From: Hyphomicrobiales bacterium
GTDB lineage: Bacteria > Pseudomonadota > Alphaproteobacteria > Rhizobiales > JACESI01
Direction of reading: 5' to 3'
Assembly: GCA_039973685.1 (NCBI GenBank)
Contig: JBDWKL010000012.1
Location: 1-64,000 of the forward strand
DNA length: 64,000 bases
The notes beneath the pieces were generated by a model. The model saw only the letters and a list, made by a program, of their open reading frames with translations. It made no database searches and was not told the DNA's origin. Shown in pieces: positions 43,416-52,860 of the stretch. How positions within the stretch are numbered: the first letter of the stretch is position 1; every line of letters begins with the position of its first letter. The translations under genes were made by a program, and so were the position numbers.

Positions 43416-44300
43416 ATGGAATTTCCAACGTTGAATGTCTCTGTTGAACCTGAAATTGAAGGTTTTTTCGATCCCGCGAGCAACACGATTTCCTATATCC
43501 TCATAGACCCTGCGACACAGGCCTGCGCGATTATTGATAGCGTGTTGGATATGGATTATGCAGCGGGTCGGATCGCTTATGATAGCGCTGATCGTTTAAT
43601 CGCAGCCATTGAGGAACGCGGCTTTACCCTTGAATGGATTATCGAGACTCATGTCCACGCAGATCATTTGTCTGCTGCACCCTATATTCAAGAAAAACTA
43701 GGTGGCAAAATTGGCGTTGGGGCGGGCATTAAGGAAGTACAAGATACCTTTGGCAAAATTTTCAACGAAGGAACAGAGTTTCAACGTGATGGGTCTCAGT
43801 TTGATGCGCTGTTTGAAGAAGGTGATACTTACACTGTGGGCGAGATAACGGGGTTTGTTATTGCAACACCGGGCCACACCCCTGCTTGCACGGTTCACGT
43901 TTTGGGCAATGCCGCTTTTGCGGGCGATACGCTATTTATGCCGGATGGCGGTTCTGCGCGGGCAGACTTTCCAGGTGGTGATGCGGGGCAACTCTACGAT
44001 TCAATTCAAAAGGTGTTATCACTTCCCGAAGAAGTCCGCCTATTTATCTGCCATGATTATGGCCCCAACGGGAGGGCAATTGCGTGGGAGACAACCATTC
44101 GCGAACAACGGGCAAAAAACATTCATGTGGGTGGTGATAAATCCCGCGATGAGTTCATTAAATTTCGCACGGAACGCGATGCTCAACTGGCGATGCCAAA
44201 ATTGATTATACCGTCACTTCAGGTAAATATGCGCGCTGGTGAAATCCCTAGCGACGAAAATGGTGTACCTATGCTAAAAGTGCCGATCAACGGCTTGTGA
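43416..44300 (+). CDS. MBL-fold hydrolase, persulfide-dioxygenase (ETHE1/Blh)-like
   Basis: A 294-residue metallo-beta-lactamase-fold protein. WIIETHVHADHLSAAPY contains the HxHxDH metal motif, and TPGHTPACTVHVLG and FICHDYGPNGR supply the remaining metal histidines. The length and the YILIDPATQACAIIDSV opening match the persulfide dioxygenase/Blh group, which oxidises glutathione persulfide to sulfite. Beside methanethiol oxidase it would deal with the sulfide released. An AGGAAG ribosome site precedes the ATG. Confidence 0.85.
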   Translation: MEFPTLNVSVEPEIEGFFDPASNTISYILIDPATQACAIIDSVLDMDYAAGRIAYDSADRLIAAIEERGFTLEWIIETHVHADHLSAAPYIQEKLGGKIGVGAGIKEVQDTFGKIFNEGTEFQRDGSQFDALFEEGDTYTVGEITGFVIATPGHTPACTVHVLGNAAFAGDTLFMPDGGSARADFPGGDAGQLYDSIQKVLSLPEEVRLFICHDYGPNGRAIAWETTIREQRAKNIHVGGDKSRDEFIKFRTERDAQLAMPKLIIPSLQVNMRAGEIPSDENGVPMLKVPINGL

Positions 44301-44307
44301 GGGGCAG

Positions 44308-45108
44308 ATGCAAAACGAAGATCTTTTAATCCGCGATGATCAAGATGGGGTTGCGATTTTATCGTTGAATGCTCCCAAGTCGATCAACGCTTTGTCTGAA
44401 GCCATGCTTCATGCCTTGTCCGATAGCTTCGATAAAATTGCAGAAGATCGATCGGTTAAAGCGGTCATCTTGCGTACCACTGGCAATCATTTCTGCGCCG
44501 GTCACAATCTCAAAGAAATGTCGGCGCGCCGCGAAGATGAAGATGGTGGGTTTCAATATTTCCAAGACCTCTTTGCCACTTGTTCGGCCATGATGTTGCG
44601 GATTGTTCGCTTGCCTCAACCCGTTATTGCGGAGGTTAAGGGCATTGCTACCGCGGCAGGTTGTCAGCTGGTTGGGTCCTGCGATTTGGCGGTTGCATCA
44701 CAGGAGGCAAAATTTGCAACATCGGGGGTCAACATCGGCCTTTTTTGTTCGACACCAATGGTTGCCCTCAGCCGAAATGTTCCGCGAAAACTGGCCATGG
44801 AAATGTTACTAATGGGTGATTTCTTGCCCGCCGCCCGCGTGGCTGAAATGGGATTGATCAATCGTGTCGTCCCACTTGATGAACTGGAGGCCACCTCTAT
44901 GGAAATTGCCCGCATCATTGCGGATAAATCTCCCGCAGCCATTAAGATCGGGAAACGCGCCTTTTATGAGCAGGCAGAAATGTCGCTTGAGGAGGCTTAT
45001 AATTTTGCAGGCCGTGTGATGGCCGAAAACATGATGGCGCGTGATACAGTGGCCGGAATTGGTGCCTTCACCCGCAAAGAACCAATGCCAGAATGGACCG
45101 GCGAATAA
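44308..45108 (+). CDS. Enoyl-CoA hydratase/isomerase family protein (ECHDC3-like)
   Basis: A 266-residue crotonase-fold protein. FCAGHNLKEMSAR provides the CoA-binding/oxyanion loop and GIATAAGCQLVGSCDLAVA the second oxyanion segment. SGVNIGLFCSTPMVALSR is the ECHDC3-like stretch, in which the usual catalytic glutamate of hydratases is not evident. In DMSP demethylation the DmdD/AcuH step also uses a crotonase-fold enzyme, so action on methylthioacryloyl-CoA is possible but unproven. It starts seven bases after the MBL gene. Confidence 0.82.
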   Translation: MQNEDLLIRDDQDGVAILSLNAPKSINALSEAMLHALSDSFDKIAEDRSVKAVILRTTGNHFCAGHNLKEMSARREDEDGGFQYFQDLFATCSAMMLRIVRLPQPVIAEVKGIATAAGCQLVGSCDLAVASQEAKFATSGVNIGLFCSTPMVALSRNVPRKLAMEMLLMGDFLPAARVAEMGLINRVVPLDELEATSMEIARIIADKSPAAIKIGKRAFYEQAEMSLEEAYNFAGRVMAENMMARDTVAGIGAFTRKEPMPEWTGE

Positions 45109-46742
45109 TGGACGAATTAGAAATGCCAAGCATGTACGAAGGCTCAGAGCTTGAAAAGAATACAGCCAATCACGCGGCCTTATCGCCAGTCTCTATTCTC
45201 AAACGTGTAGAACGGGTTCACCCAGAACTGCCCGCACAAATACATGGTACCATTCGCCGCAACTGGGGCGAGGTTGCTGAGCGCTGTAAAAGGCTCGCAT
45301 CGGCTCTCGTCAAGCGTGGTGTGGGCAAGGGCGACACAGTGGCCTTAGTCGCGCCTAATATCCCAGAAGCGCTTGAATGTGCGTTGGCGCTGCCAATGAT
45401 TGGGGCCGTGCTAAACGCCAACAATGTCCGCCTTGATGCAAGCACCATTGCTTATATTTTGGATCACGGTGAAGCAAAGGTTGTATTGGTTGATACGGAG
45501 TTTTCAGCCATGGCCAAGGAAGCGGTTGAGCAATCTGGCCGCGATCTTCTAATCGTCGATATTGAAGACAGCGAAGGGCCAGGTGGCTCGCGCATTGGGT
45601 CGCTCACTTATGATGAGCTGCTTAGTGAAGGCGACCCTAACTGGGGCTATAAACTGCCAGATGATGAGTGGGACGCGTTGGCGCTTAACTATACATCAGG
45701 CACGACAGGTCGCCCGAAAGGTGTTGTTTATTCCCATCGCGGCGCATGGACCAATGCCGTCAACAATGTGGTGACATGGGAGTTGGCGCATCATCCAGTC
45801 TACTTATGGACGCTGCCTTTGTTTCATTGCAATGGCTGGTGCTTTCCATGGACGATAACTCTGCTTGCAGGAACGCATGTGTTTCTTCGTGCGCCCCGTG
45901 CTGATGCAATTTATAATGCCTTTGCAGATCACGGCGTTACGCATCTATGTGGGGCACCGATCATCATGTCGATGATTTCGGGCGCGCCTACTGAAGAGAA
46001 GCGAGCCTTTACGCAGAAGATCAAAATGATGACGGCAGCGGCCCCACCGCCTGCTTCTGTCATTAAAGACATGGAAGCAATGGGTATCTCGGTCACCCAT
46101 GTTTATGGCCTAACAGAAGTTTATGGTCCCGCTGTTGTATGCGCTGAAAAGCCAGCTTGGGCAGACCTTTCGCTTGAAGAGCAGGCTCAATTAAAAGCTC
46201 GCCAAGGCGTTGCTTATGAACTTGAAGAAGATGTGCTTGTGCTAGACCGCGAAACGGGAAAGCCTGTTCCTTGGGACGGTGAAACCCTGGGTGAAATCGT
46301 CTTTCGTGGAAACATCGTCATGAAGGGCTATTTGAAGCAACCGGAAGAAACCGAAAAGGCGTTTAAAGACGGCTGGTTTTGGTCTGGGGACATTGCTGTG
46401 CAGCACCCAGATGGCTACGTTGAAATTCGTGACCGCGCCAAAGACATCATCATTTCGGGCGGCGAAAATATATCCTCCATCGAAGTTGAAAAAGCGCTCT
46501 ATTCACACCCCGCCGTCAGCCTTGTTGCTGTGGTTGCCATGCCCGATGAAAAATGGGGCGAGGTGCCGTGCGCCTTTGTGGAACTGGCAAGTGGGGCTGA
46601 GGCAAGTGAAGAAGAGTTGCTCGCCCATGCACGCAACGGTTTGGCGAGTTTTCAGCGTCCTAAGAAAATTGTCTTCGGTGAGTTGCCAAAAACAACAACG
46701 GGTAAAGTGCGCAAGAATGAACTGCGCGATAGCGTGCGATGA
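45108..46742 (+). CDS. Acyl-CoA ligase (AMP-dependent synthetase), DmdB-like candidate
   Basis: A 544-residue ANL enzyme. The ATP loop is YTSGTTGRPKGVVYSH, followed by WTLPLFHCNGWCFPWT, a motif of medium/short-chain and methylmercaptopropionate ligases. YGLTEVYGP, the hinge IRDRAKDIIISGGENISS and the catalytic lysine in TTTGKVRKNEL complete the fold. The ATG overlaps the enoyl-CoA hydratase stop (TAATG). With methanethiol oxidase upstream, 3-methylmercaptopropionate is a reasonable substrate guess, but other short acids are possible. Confidence 0.85.
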   Translation: MDELEMPSMYEGSELEKNTANHAALSPVSILKRVERVHPELPAQIHGTIRRNWGEVAERCKRLASALVKRGVGKGDTVALVAPNIPEALECALALPMIGAVLNANNVRLDASTIAYILDHGEAKVVLVDTEFSAMAKEAVEQSGRDLLIVDIEDSEGPGGSRIGSLTYDELLSEGDPNWGYKLPDDEWDALALNYTSGTTGRPKGVVYSHRGAWTNAVNNVVTWELAHHPVYLWTLPLFHCNGWCFPWTITLLAGTHVFLRAPRADAIYNAFADHGVTHLCGAPIIMSMISGAPTEEKRAFTQKIKMMTAAAPPPASVIKDMEAMGISVTHVYGLTEVYGPAVVCAEKPAWADLSLEEQAQLKARQGVAYELEEDVLVLDRETGKPVPWDGETLGEIVFRGNIVMKGYLKQPEETEKAFKDGWFWSGDIAVQHPDGYVEIRDRAKDIIISGGENISSIEVEKALYSHPAVSLVAVVAMPDEKWGEVPCAFVELASGAEASEEELLAHARNGLASFQRPKKIVFGELPKTTTGKVRKNELRDSVR

Positions 46743-46781
46743 ATTAACGAATTTCATTCATATTAAAAACAACGATTATGC

Positions 46782-46846
46782 TGAAAATGGCTGCGCAAGG
46801 CATTTTCATTAACGCAACAATGATGACTAAAGCGCGTTAGCTTTAG
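46782..46846. terminator. Two inverted repeats between convergent genes
   Basis: TGAAAATG/CATTTTCA (46782-46808, 11-base loop) and CTAAAGC/GCTTTAG (46827-46846) lie between the acyl-CoA ligase and the convergent CoxG-like gene. Neither is followed by a good T-run, so bidirectional termination is only suggested by position. Confidence 0.35.
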
Positions 46847-47352
46847 CGACCAACGAGTGACGTCCAAAAGCCCTTCTTTTCTTCCGATACTTCACCGTCG
46901 CCTTCCTCGTCTTCACCGACCAAAACCACGTTAAATTCTTCGAAGAAATTTTTAGCAAGCTTTTTGGATGTGCTGACAATCAAACGGCTACCCAATTGCG
47001 CAAGCTTGCCGCCGACATCGGCCTTGGCTGTATATTTGAGCAAGGTACCGCCGTCTTGTTCGATCAGCTCCACATCCGCGCCGCCTTTTGCAAAGCCTGC
47101 CACGCCGCCATTACCTTCGCCGCTAAGGGAAAAATGAGCCGGTGCATTGCTTGGGTCGAGAGTAACATCACCAGCAAAATTGGCTTTCACCGGACCAACC
47201 TTCAACGTCACTTTTGCCGCAAGCTCGGTATCACTCTGCTTGGTGAGCTCCTGACAACCAGGGATGCATTGCTTCAAAATATCAGGATCATTGAGTGCGG
47301 CATAAACAACATCGCGGGGTGCGTTGATAAAGATTTCTTCTTGAAGTTCCAT
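46843..47352 (-). CDS. CoxG-like SRPBCC family protein
   Basis: A 169-residue protein with the SRPBCC lipid-binding fold: EEIFINAPRDVVYAALNDPDILKQCIPGC at the N-terminus is the signature of the carbon-monoxide-dehydrogenase subunit G group. An acidic tail (VGEDEEGDGEVSEEKKG) follows. CoxG helps membrane attachment or maturation of molybdenum hydroxylases, but no cox genes are nearby. The ATG at 47352 has an AGGAGA ribosome site; a longer frame upstream lacks family similarity. Confidence 0.85.
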   Translation of the reverse strand: MELQEEIFINAPRDVVYAALNDPDILKQCIPGCQELTKQSDTELAAKVTLKVGPVKANFAGDVTLDPSNAPAHFSLSGEGNGGVAGFAKGGADVELIEQDGGTLLKYTAKADVGGKLAQLGSRLIVSTSKKLAKNFFEEFNVVLVGEDEEGDGEVSEEKKGFWTSLVGR

Positions 47353-47392
47353 GATATTCTCCTGCCAGCCATGTGGGCTGATTTGCAAAGCT

Positions 47393-48100
47393 CTATACGC
47401 CGCGTTTGTTACCCCATAAAAGCACATGTAATTGCGGTAGCATACGGGGACGATACCATTTATCCGCAGTTGCTTTTTCAACAAGCCACAATAAACGCTC
47501 TGTCACATCTTCCAATGCGACTGGAATCTCTGGATCAACCTGTGAATTACCCGGTTGCAGATAGAGCGGCAGATCTGGAAACTTGTCCGCGGCCTCTTTT
47601 GCCCATGCATAATCAACATCATCAAAAATTACGATTTTCATGACGATATTCGGACCGTTTGCTGCGGCCGATATGCAATCTTCAAACAAAGCCCAATCAA
47701 CAGTTTCGCCGCTAGAAGGTGGTTTTGGACTAAGCACCAAAGTATCCAAATCGCCAAACCATTCGCGTGCAACCGATCCTTGCGTTTCGCAGGCGAAACG
47801 ATAACCTTCAGCTTTTCCAAGGGCAATCAGGCCGGAAAAATCTTGAATGGCCGGATTGCCACCAGAAAGTGAAATAACCAGCGGTGTGTCACCAGAAAGA
47901 TGTTTCACCTCTGCCCATACGTCTTCGCTTGTCATGGGTGTCCACTCAGCACGGAACGCACTATCCACGGCATGCAAGCTATCGCACCAGCTACACCGAT
48001 AATCGCACCCGCCTGCCCGCACAAAAACGGTTGGCTCACCAATTAGCGAGCCTTCGCCTTGTATGGTCGGTCCAAATATTTCGGCAATGCGCAAAGCCAT
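47393..48100 (-). CDS. queE: 7-carboxy-7-deazaguanine synthase
   Basis: A 235-residue radical-SAM enzyme. [22 protein letters not shown] precedes the cluster motif C32-x3-C36-x2-C39 (CDYRCSWC). SLSGGNPAI binds SAM and CETQGSV follows. It converts 6-carboxytetrahydropterin to 7-carboxy-7-deazaguanine on the way to preQ0 and queuosine. Last gene of the queC-queD-queE operon; it starts two bases after the queD stop. Confidence 0.93.
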   Translation of the reverse strand: MALRIAEIFGPTIQGEGSLIGEPTVFVRAGGCDYRCSWCDSLHAVDSAFRAEWTPMTSEDVWAEVKHLSGDTPLVISLSGGNPAIQDFSGLIALGKAEGYRFACETQGSVAREWFGDLDTLVLSPKPPSSGETVDWALFEDCISAAANGPNIVMKIVIFDDVDYAWAKEAADKFPDLPLYLQPGNSQVDPEIPVALEDVTERLLWLVEKATADKWYRPRMLPQLHVLLWGNKRGV

Positions 48101-48102
48101 AA

Positions 48103-48462
48103 TCAGTCCACCGGCTTGTATTCAGCCCACGTCTTGGGCGTTTCTGATACGGCAACTGAGGATGTCTCAGGCCACCTAGCCTTGCACCAATCATAAAGGT
48201 GCTTGGCGATGTTTTCAGCTGTTGTGTAAACATCAAGCACATCATTCAAATGTCGGTGGTCGAATTCCTCGTCGAGATAATTTTTAAGCGGCTTAAGTTC
48301 TTGATAGTCCCGCACGAAGCCATCATCATCAAGGTTAGCCGCTGAAAGCTCCACGACGACAATATAGTTATGACCATGAATACGCGCGCACTGGTGATCA
48401 GCTGCCAAGTGAGAAAGCTGATGGGAAGCGGAGAAATGGAATTCTTTCTTGATGCGAAACAT
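48103..48462 (-). CDS. queD: 6-carboxytetrahydropterin synthase
   Basis: A 119-residue tunnelling-fold enzyme. [10 protein letters not shown] and [10 protein letters not shown] supply the three zinc histidines; HQCAR holds the catalytic cysteine and [10 protein letters not shown] the other catalytic residues. It makes 6-carboxytetrahydropterin from dihydroneopterin triphosphate. Three start codons stand in a row (TTG ATG ATG); the last is seven bases after AGGAGG and is preferred. It abuts queC. Confidence 0.92.
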   Translation of the reverse strand: MFRIKKEFHFSASHQLSHLAADHQCARIHGHNYIVVVELSAANLDDDGFVRDYQELKPLKNYLDEEFDHRHLNDVLDVYTTAENIAKHLYDWCKARWPETSSVAVSETPKTWAEYKPVD

Positions 48463-48464
48463 CA

Positions 48465-49163
48465 TCAAGCCTCCTTGCGGTCGGTGGCTTCACGCCAAAA
48501 ATCAGGATCTTCATAGCGCGTTGGGTCTTCGACATTGGCAAGGTGAAAGGCTTCACGCCGTTCAACGCAAGTGCCACAACGTCCACAATGAAGCGCGCCG
48601 CCTTTGTAGCAAGACCACGTCTCTTCAAATGGCGTGTTCACTTTCGCCCCTTCAACAACAATGTCTGCCTTAGAGCGGTGCACGAAAGGCGTGTGAAGCG
48701 CGACGTTGGCATAGCCGTCTAGGGCAAGGCGTTGCATGGCATCGAAAGCTTCTGTGAAGGCTGGGCGACAGTCTGGGTAGATGAAGTGGTCACCACCATG
48801 GACGGCTGCTGCAACGGCGTCATCTTGATTTGCTGCTGAAATGCCATACGCGATTGTGAGCATAATGGCGTTGCGGTTTGGAACCACTGTCACCTTCATA
48901 CTGTCTTCTGCATAGTGCCCATCAGGCACATCAACATCGTCTGTTAAAGCGGACCCAGAAAGGGATGCGCCGACTGGGCCAATATCAATAACGTGATGAG
49001 GAACACCCAAGCGCTTTGCGCAAGCTTGAGCATAGTCCAATTCTTTTTGATGCCTTTGCCCATAATTAAATGAGGTCAAGCGTGACAGGTTTCCCTGTGC
49101 AGCAATCATGTGGGCAAGCGAGACGGAATCCAGCCCGCCGGAACATACGACGTTCGTTTTCAT
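48465..49163 (-). CDS. queC: 7-cyano-7-deazaguanine synthase
   Basis: A 232-residue PP-loop ATPase. CSGGLDSVSLAH is the PP-loop; SFNYGQRHQKEL follows. Four C-terminal cysteines (SCYKGGALHCGRCGTC) bind zinc. It converts carboxy-deazaguanine to preQ0 with ATP and ammonia. It leads the queC-queD-queE operon. queF and tgt are not in the window. Confidence 0.93.
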   Translation of the reverse strand: MKTNVVCSGGLDSVSLAHMIAAQGNLSRLTSFNYGQRHQKELDYAQACAKRLGVPHHVIDIGPVGASLSGSALTDDVDVPDGHYAEDSMKVTVVPNRNAIMLTIAYGISAANQDDAVAAAVHGGDHFIYPDCRPAFTEAFDAMQRLALDGYANVALHTPFVHRSKADIVVEGAKVNTPFEETWSCYKGGALHCGRCGTCVERREAFHLANVEDPTRYEDPDFWREATDRKEA

Positions 49164-49373
49164 TATCCAGTGTCCTTGTTTTGTAAACCGGGTAGGCTGC
49201 GACCGGTGTCGGCGATATACTCGAATGTAGGCGCGAGATCAACCATATGGATAGCAAGCAAACGATGTAAGCGTTAATGGCAAGGCCTTGTTGCGCTCTT
49301 TGTTTTGGGTGTTTATGAGAAATAGTGAAACAGTCTCATGCATCGGCGATCTGCCCGCACTTGGAGTAATATC

Positions 49374-50216
49374 ATGGCACTTAAAAAACTAGTTCTTACC
49401 GGTGCTGCAGGGCGCTTAGGTTCTTATCTTCGTGAACCATTGAGCAAAATGGCAGATGAACTGATCTCGACCGATATGGTTGATGACATTGGTAAGCTTT
49501 ATGATGGTGAAACCTATATTCAAGGGGACCTCTCATCACTTGATGATATGATGAAAGTGCTTGAGGGCGCTGATATGGTGGTGCATTTTGGCGCCATTGC
49601 GGATGAGGCGCCGTTTGAAGAATTGCTAGGGCCAAATTTCATTGGTGCTTACAATATTTGGGAAGCAGCCTTCCGGCATGGTCTAAGGCGTGTTGTTTAT
49701 GCAAGCTCCATCCACGCTGTTGGCATGCACCCTAAAAACCAGCGCATTGATACAGAAGTTGCGCACCGTCCTGATACGTTTTACGGGCTAGCGAAATGCT
49801 TTGCTGAAGATCTCGGCAGCATGTACTGGGATAAACGGGGCCTAGAAAGCGTTCACATGCGTATTTTGTCTTGTGCGCAAGTCAATAATGCCCGCGCGCT
49901 TGGCTCGTGGCTTTCTTATGACGATTTGATCCAACTGGTTCAGCGCTCAATTGATACGCCGGTCACAGGCTTTTCCGTGGTCTATGGTGTGTCGAATAAT
50001 GACCGCGCGCCAGTGGACAATCACAAGGCACATTTCCTTGGGTACCAACCAAAAGACAATGCAGAGAAATTTGCAGAAAAAGTTCTGGCAGAAGAACCAC
50101 AAATGGACCCACAAGACGTCGGTCACATGTGCCACGGCGGGCCGTTTGCTTCCGTTGAACTTGGCAATAGTGGCCAAGCTTCAATGAATATTATTGATGA
50201 CACAAAGAAGACATGA
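49374..50216 (+). CDS. udh: Uronate dehydrogenase-like NAD-dependent epimerase/dehydratase
   Basis: A 280-residue short-chain dehydrogenase. LVLTGAAGRLGSYLREPL is the NAD-binding motif, VVHFGAIADEAPFEELL and YASSIHAVGMHP the active-site strands, and YGLAKCFAEDLG the catalytic YxxxK. The layout is close to uronate dehydrogenase of Agrobacterium, which oxidises D-galacturonate or D-glucuronate to the aldarolactone. The ATG at 49374 has GGAG upstream; a longer frame from 49338 adds a non-conserved leader. It overlaps trpF by four bases, an odd pairing. Confidence 0.8.
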   Translation: MALKKLVLTGAAGRLGSYLREPLSKMADELISTDMVDDIGKLYDGETYIQGDLSSLDDMMKVLEGADMVVHFGAIADEAPFEELLGPNFIGAYNIWEAAFRHGLRRVVYASSIHAVGMHPKNQRIDTEVAHRPDTFYGLAKCFAEDLGSMYWDKRGLESVHMRILSCAQVNNARALGSWLSYDDLIQLVQRSIDTPVTGFSVVYGVSNNDRAPVDNHKAHFLGYQPKDNAEKFAEKVLAEEPQMDPQDVGHMCHGGPFASVELGNSGQASMNIIDDTKKT

Positions 50217-50857
50217 GCGAAACCATCATCAAAATTTGCGGTCTCTCAACGGTTGAGACCCTAAACGCTGCCATGGATGCAGGTGCCGATTGGGTTGGTC
50301 TTGTCACTTTCCCGCCAAGCCCCCGCCATGTGGGGCCGATGGATGCTAAGCCATTGGCTGACTTAGCCCGAGGCAAAACGAAAATCGTCTCCTTGTCAGT
50401 CAATGCGGATGATCAATTGCTTGATGATATTATGGCGCAGGTAAACCCTGATATTTGGCAGTTCCACGGGAAGGAACCCGCTGAGCGTGTTGCAGAGGTG
50501 AAAACCCGTTACGGGCGGCCAGTTATGAAGGCTATCGGCGTTTCAACAATTGAAGACCTTAAAAAGATCACGCCTTATCACGGTGTGGCTGACTATTTGC
50601 TGCTTGATGCGAAGCCACCGAAGGGTGCGGTTTTGCCCGGTGGCAATGGAGCAGCTTTTGATTGGACGATCTTGGACCATCTGCCTGCCGATTTGGAGTT
50701 TATGCTATCTGGTGGATTAAGCGTTGAGACGGTTGCAGACGCTGTGCGTTCCACCCGTGCTTTTGGCATGGATGTCTCATCAGGTGTCGAAAGTGCCGCA
50801 GGCATTAAAGATGTGGCGTTGATTAAACGCTTTATTGAGAATGCACGGGCTGCCTAA
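50213..50857 (+). CDS. trpF: Phosphoribosylanthranilate isomerase
   Basis: A 214-residue TIM-barrel enzyme. IKICGLSTVETLNAAMDAGADWVGLV holds the catalytic cysteine near residue 9, VSLSVNADD and WQFHGKEPAE follow, and LLDAKPP with GVESAAGIKD closes the phosphate site and the catalytic aspartate. It performs the Amadori step of tryptophan synthesis. First of trpF-trpB-trpA; it overlaps udh (ATGA). A 107-base gap separates it from trpB. Confidence 0.95.
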   Translation: MSETIIKICGLSTVETLNAAMDAGADWVGLVTFPPSPRHVGPMDAKPLADLARGKTKIVSLSVNADDQLLDDIMAQVNPDIWQFHGKEPAERVAEVKTRYGRPVMKAIGVSTIEDLKKITPYHGVADYLLLDAKPPKGAVLPGGNGAAFDWTILDHLPADLEFMLSGGLSVETVADAVRSTRAFGMDVSSGVESAAGIKDVALIKRFIENARAA

Positions 50858-50964
50858 ACGTCGATTTTTATCTATCTGCGACATCACACCGCGTGACAAA
50901 ACTGGACCCCGCTCCAGATTCAATGTAGGTGAAAAGAAACACTACTATTTAAGAGTACACGCCC

Positions 50965-52182
50965 ATGAATGTGCAAAAACCAAATTCATACCGTACCGGC
51001 CCCGATGAGCGCGGCCATTTTGGTATTTATGGCGGGCGGTTTGTCGCCGAAACGCTGATGCCGCTGATCCTTGATCTTGAAAAAGCTTATGATGAAGCCA
51101 AAGAAGATCCAGCCTTTATTGCTGAGCTTAAAAATCTCAATACGCATTATACAGGCCGTCCAAGCCCACTTTATTTTGCGGAGCGTATGACGGAGCATTT
51201 GGGTGGCGCTAAAATCTACTTTAAGCGCGATGAGCTGAACCATACGGGCAGCCACAAGATCAACAATTGTTTGGGCCAAATCCTGCTTGCAAAACGCATG
51301 GGTAAAAGCCGCATTATTGCAGAAACAGGCGCGGGTCAGCATGGTGTTGCCTCTGCCACAGTTTGCGCGCGCTTCGGCTATCCTTGCCACGTTTATATGG
51401 GTGCGACTGACGTTGAGCGTCAGGCTCCCAATGTATTCCGCATGAAGCTTTTGGGCGCTGAAGTTAATCCGGTAACCGCTGGTGCTGGCACCTTGAAAGA
51501 TGCCATGAATGAAGCGCTTCGTGATTGGGTGACCAACGTCGAAGACACCTTCTACATTATCGGCACGGCCGCTGGTCCACACCCTTACCCGACCCTTGTG
51601 CGGGATTTCCAATCGGTTATTGGCAATGAGCTTCGCGAACAGATGATGGAAGCGGAAGGCCGTCTGCCAGATACTTTGATTGCATGTATTGGTGGCGGGT
51701 CAAACGCCATTGGTTTGTTCCATCCATTCCTCGATGATGAAAACATCGAAATTATTGGTGTTGAAGCGGGTGGCCACGGTCTTGATACCGAAGAACACTG
51801 CGCCTCTCTTACAGGTGGCAAACCGGGTGTGCTTCACGGCAACCGCACTTATTTGCTGCAAGATGATGATGGTCAGATTAAAGAAGGCCATTCGATTTCT
51901 GCGGGCCTCGATTACCCAGGTATTGGTCCTGAACACTCTTTCTTGCGTGATACGGGCCGCGTGAACTATGTGCCAATTACAGATACAGAAGCCTTGGAAG
52001 CATTCCAGCTTTGCACGCGCTTAGAAGGCATTATCCCAGCACTCGAACCAAGCCACGCTTTGGCTGAGGTCATCAAACGCGCCCCGAAAATGGACAAAGA
52101 CCAAATCTTGGTCATGAACCTTTGTGGCCGTGGTGACAAAGATGTCTTTACCGTTGGCAAAGCACTCGGCGTGGAGCTTTAA
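50965..52182 (+). CDS. trpB: Tryptophan synthase beta chain
   Basis: A 405-residue PLP enzyme of normal length. [17 protein letters not shown] contains the PLP lysine, [14 protein letters not shown] the catalytic region, and [15 protein letters not shown] the phosphate-binding loop. It condenses indole with serine. The usual trpBA adjacency is interrupted by two small genes. Confidence 0.96.
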   Translation: MNVQKPNSYRTGPDERGHFGIYGGRFVAETLMPLILDLEKAYDEAKEDPAFIAELKNLNTHYTGRPSPLYFAERMTEHLGGAKIYFKRDELNHTGSHKINNCLGQILLAKRMGKSRIIAETGAGQHGVASATVCARFGYPCHVYMGATDVERQAPNVFRMKLLGAEVNPVTAGAGTLKDAMNEALRDWVTNVEDTFYIIGTAAGPHPYPTLVRDFQSVIGNELREQMMEAEGRLPDTLIACIGGGSNAIGLFHPFLDDENIEIIGVEAGGHGLDTEEHCASLTGGKPGVLHGNRTYLLQDDDGQIKEGHSISAGLDYPGIGPEHSFLRDTGRVNYVPITDTEALEAFQLCTRLEGIIPALEPSHALAEVIKRAPKMDKDQILVMNLCGRGDKDVFTVGKALGVEL

Positions 52183-52184
52183 TT

Positions 52185-52430
52185 GTGAGCGACGACAAGC
52201 TTGATGCCATCTTAGAGCGCCTCGACGTGTTGCAATATGACATTGGCCAGTTGGAAGCGCGCATGGATTCTGTTGAGAATGAATTGCGCCTTATGACTCA
52301 TGAACACGCACCGCAAATTAGAGAAATGCGCTTAGAGCTGACACAGATGAAGAAATTCATGGATAGCGTCAGCGAAGTATCAGATGGTGGCACCCCAATT
52401 GAGGCAATGCAGCCACCACCACGACGCTAA
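52185..52430 (+). CDS. Small coiled-coil protein inserted between trpB and trpA
   Basis: An 81-residue acidic protein, mostly heptad-repeat helix: LDAILERLDVLQYDIGQLEARMDSVENEL, then IREMRLELTQMKKFMDSVSEV, with a proline-rich end. I do not recognise a family. It starts with GTG two bases after the trpB stop, so it is co-translated with trpB. A dimerising or scaffolding role is the only thing the sequence suggests. Confidence 0.6.
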   Translation: MSDDKLDAILERLDVLQYDIGQLEARMDSVENELRLMTHEHAPQIREMRLELTQMKKFMDSVSEVSDGGTPIEAMQPPPRR

Positions 52431-52452
52431 ATGTTCGTTTGGAGTTTTATTG

Positions 52453-52818
52453 ATGACCATCAAAATCTATCACAACCCAAAATGTGGCACATCTCGCAAC
52501 ACGCTTGAGATTATTCGCCAAACGGGTGAAGAGCCAGAAGTGATTGAATATCTGAAAACACCGCCATCGCGCGGAGAGCTTGTTGAAATCATCAAAGCGA
52601 CGGGTTTGCCTGTGCGTGATGTTTTACGCAAAAACGGCACGCCTTTTGAAGAACTCGATCTTGGCAATGATAAATGGAGCGATGATGAGTTGATTGACTT
52701 CATGATTGAACATCCAATTCTCATGAACCGACCTATCGTGATCACACCAATTGGCGCGGATTTATGCCGCCCAAAAGAGAAAGTGCTGGACATTTTGCCG
52801 AATAAAGATATCGGTTGA
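52453..52818 (+). CDS. arsC: Arsenate reductase-like (ArsC/Spx-type) protein
   Basis: A 121-residue thioredoxin-fold protein. IKIYHNPKCGTSRNTLEII contains the active cysteine near residue 10 and the CGTSRNTL arrangement of glutaredoxin-dependent arsenate reductases. DLGNDKWSDDELIDFMIEHPILMNRPIV contains the conserved arginine that binds arsenate. No arsB or arsR is nearby, so the true substrate may differ. The ATG at 52453 has GGAG upstream. It lies between the coiled-coil gene and trpA. Confidence 0.85.
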   Translation: MTIKIYHNPKCGTSRNTLEIIRQTGEEPEVIEYLKTPPSRGELVEIIKATGLPVRDVLRKNGTPFEELDLGNDKWSDDELIDFMIEHPILMNRPIVITPIGADLCRPKEKVLDILPNKDIG

Positions 52819-52860
52819 TCCCAGAAAAAAGACGGCTAAGCCGAACCCTATAGGTTGAAT

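Noticed and set aside
49374-50216. The epimerase-like gene as the missing ceramide reductase (CerR)
   Set aside because: Its motifs follow uronate dehydrogenase and it lies in the trp locus, 26 kb from the sphingolipid island.
50858-50964. A trp attenuator between trpF and trpB
   Set aside because: A CTGGA/TCCAG hairpin exists but there is no leader peptide with tandem Trp codons.
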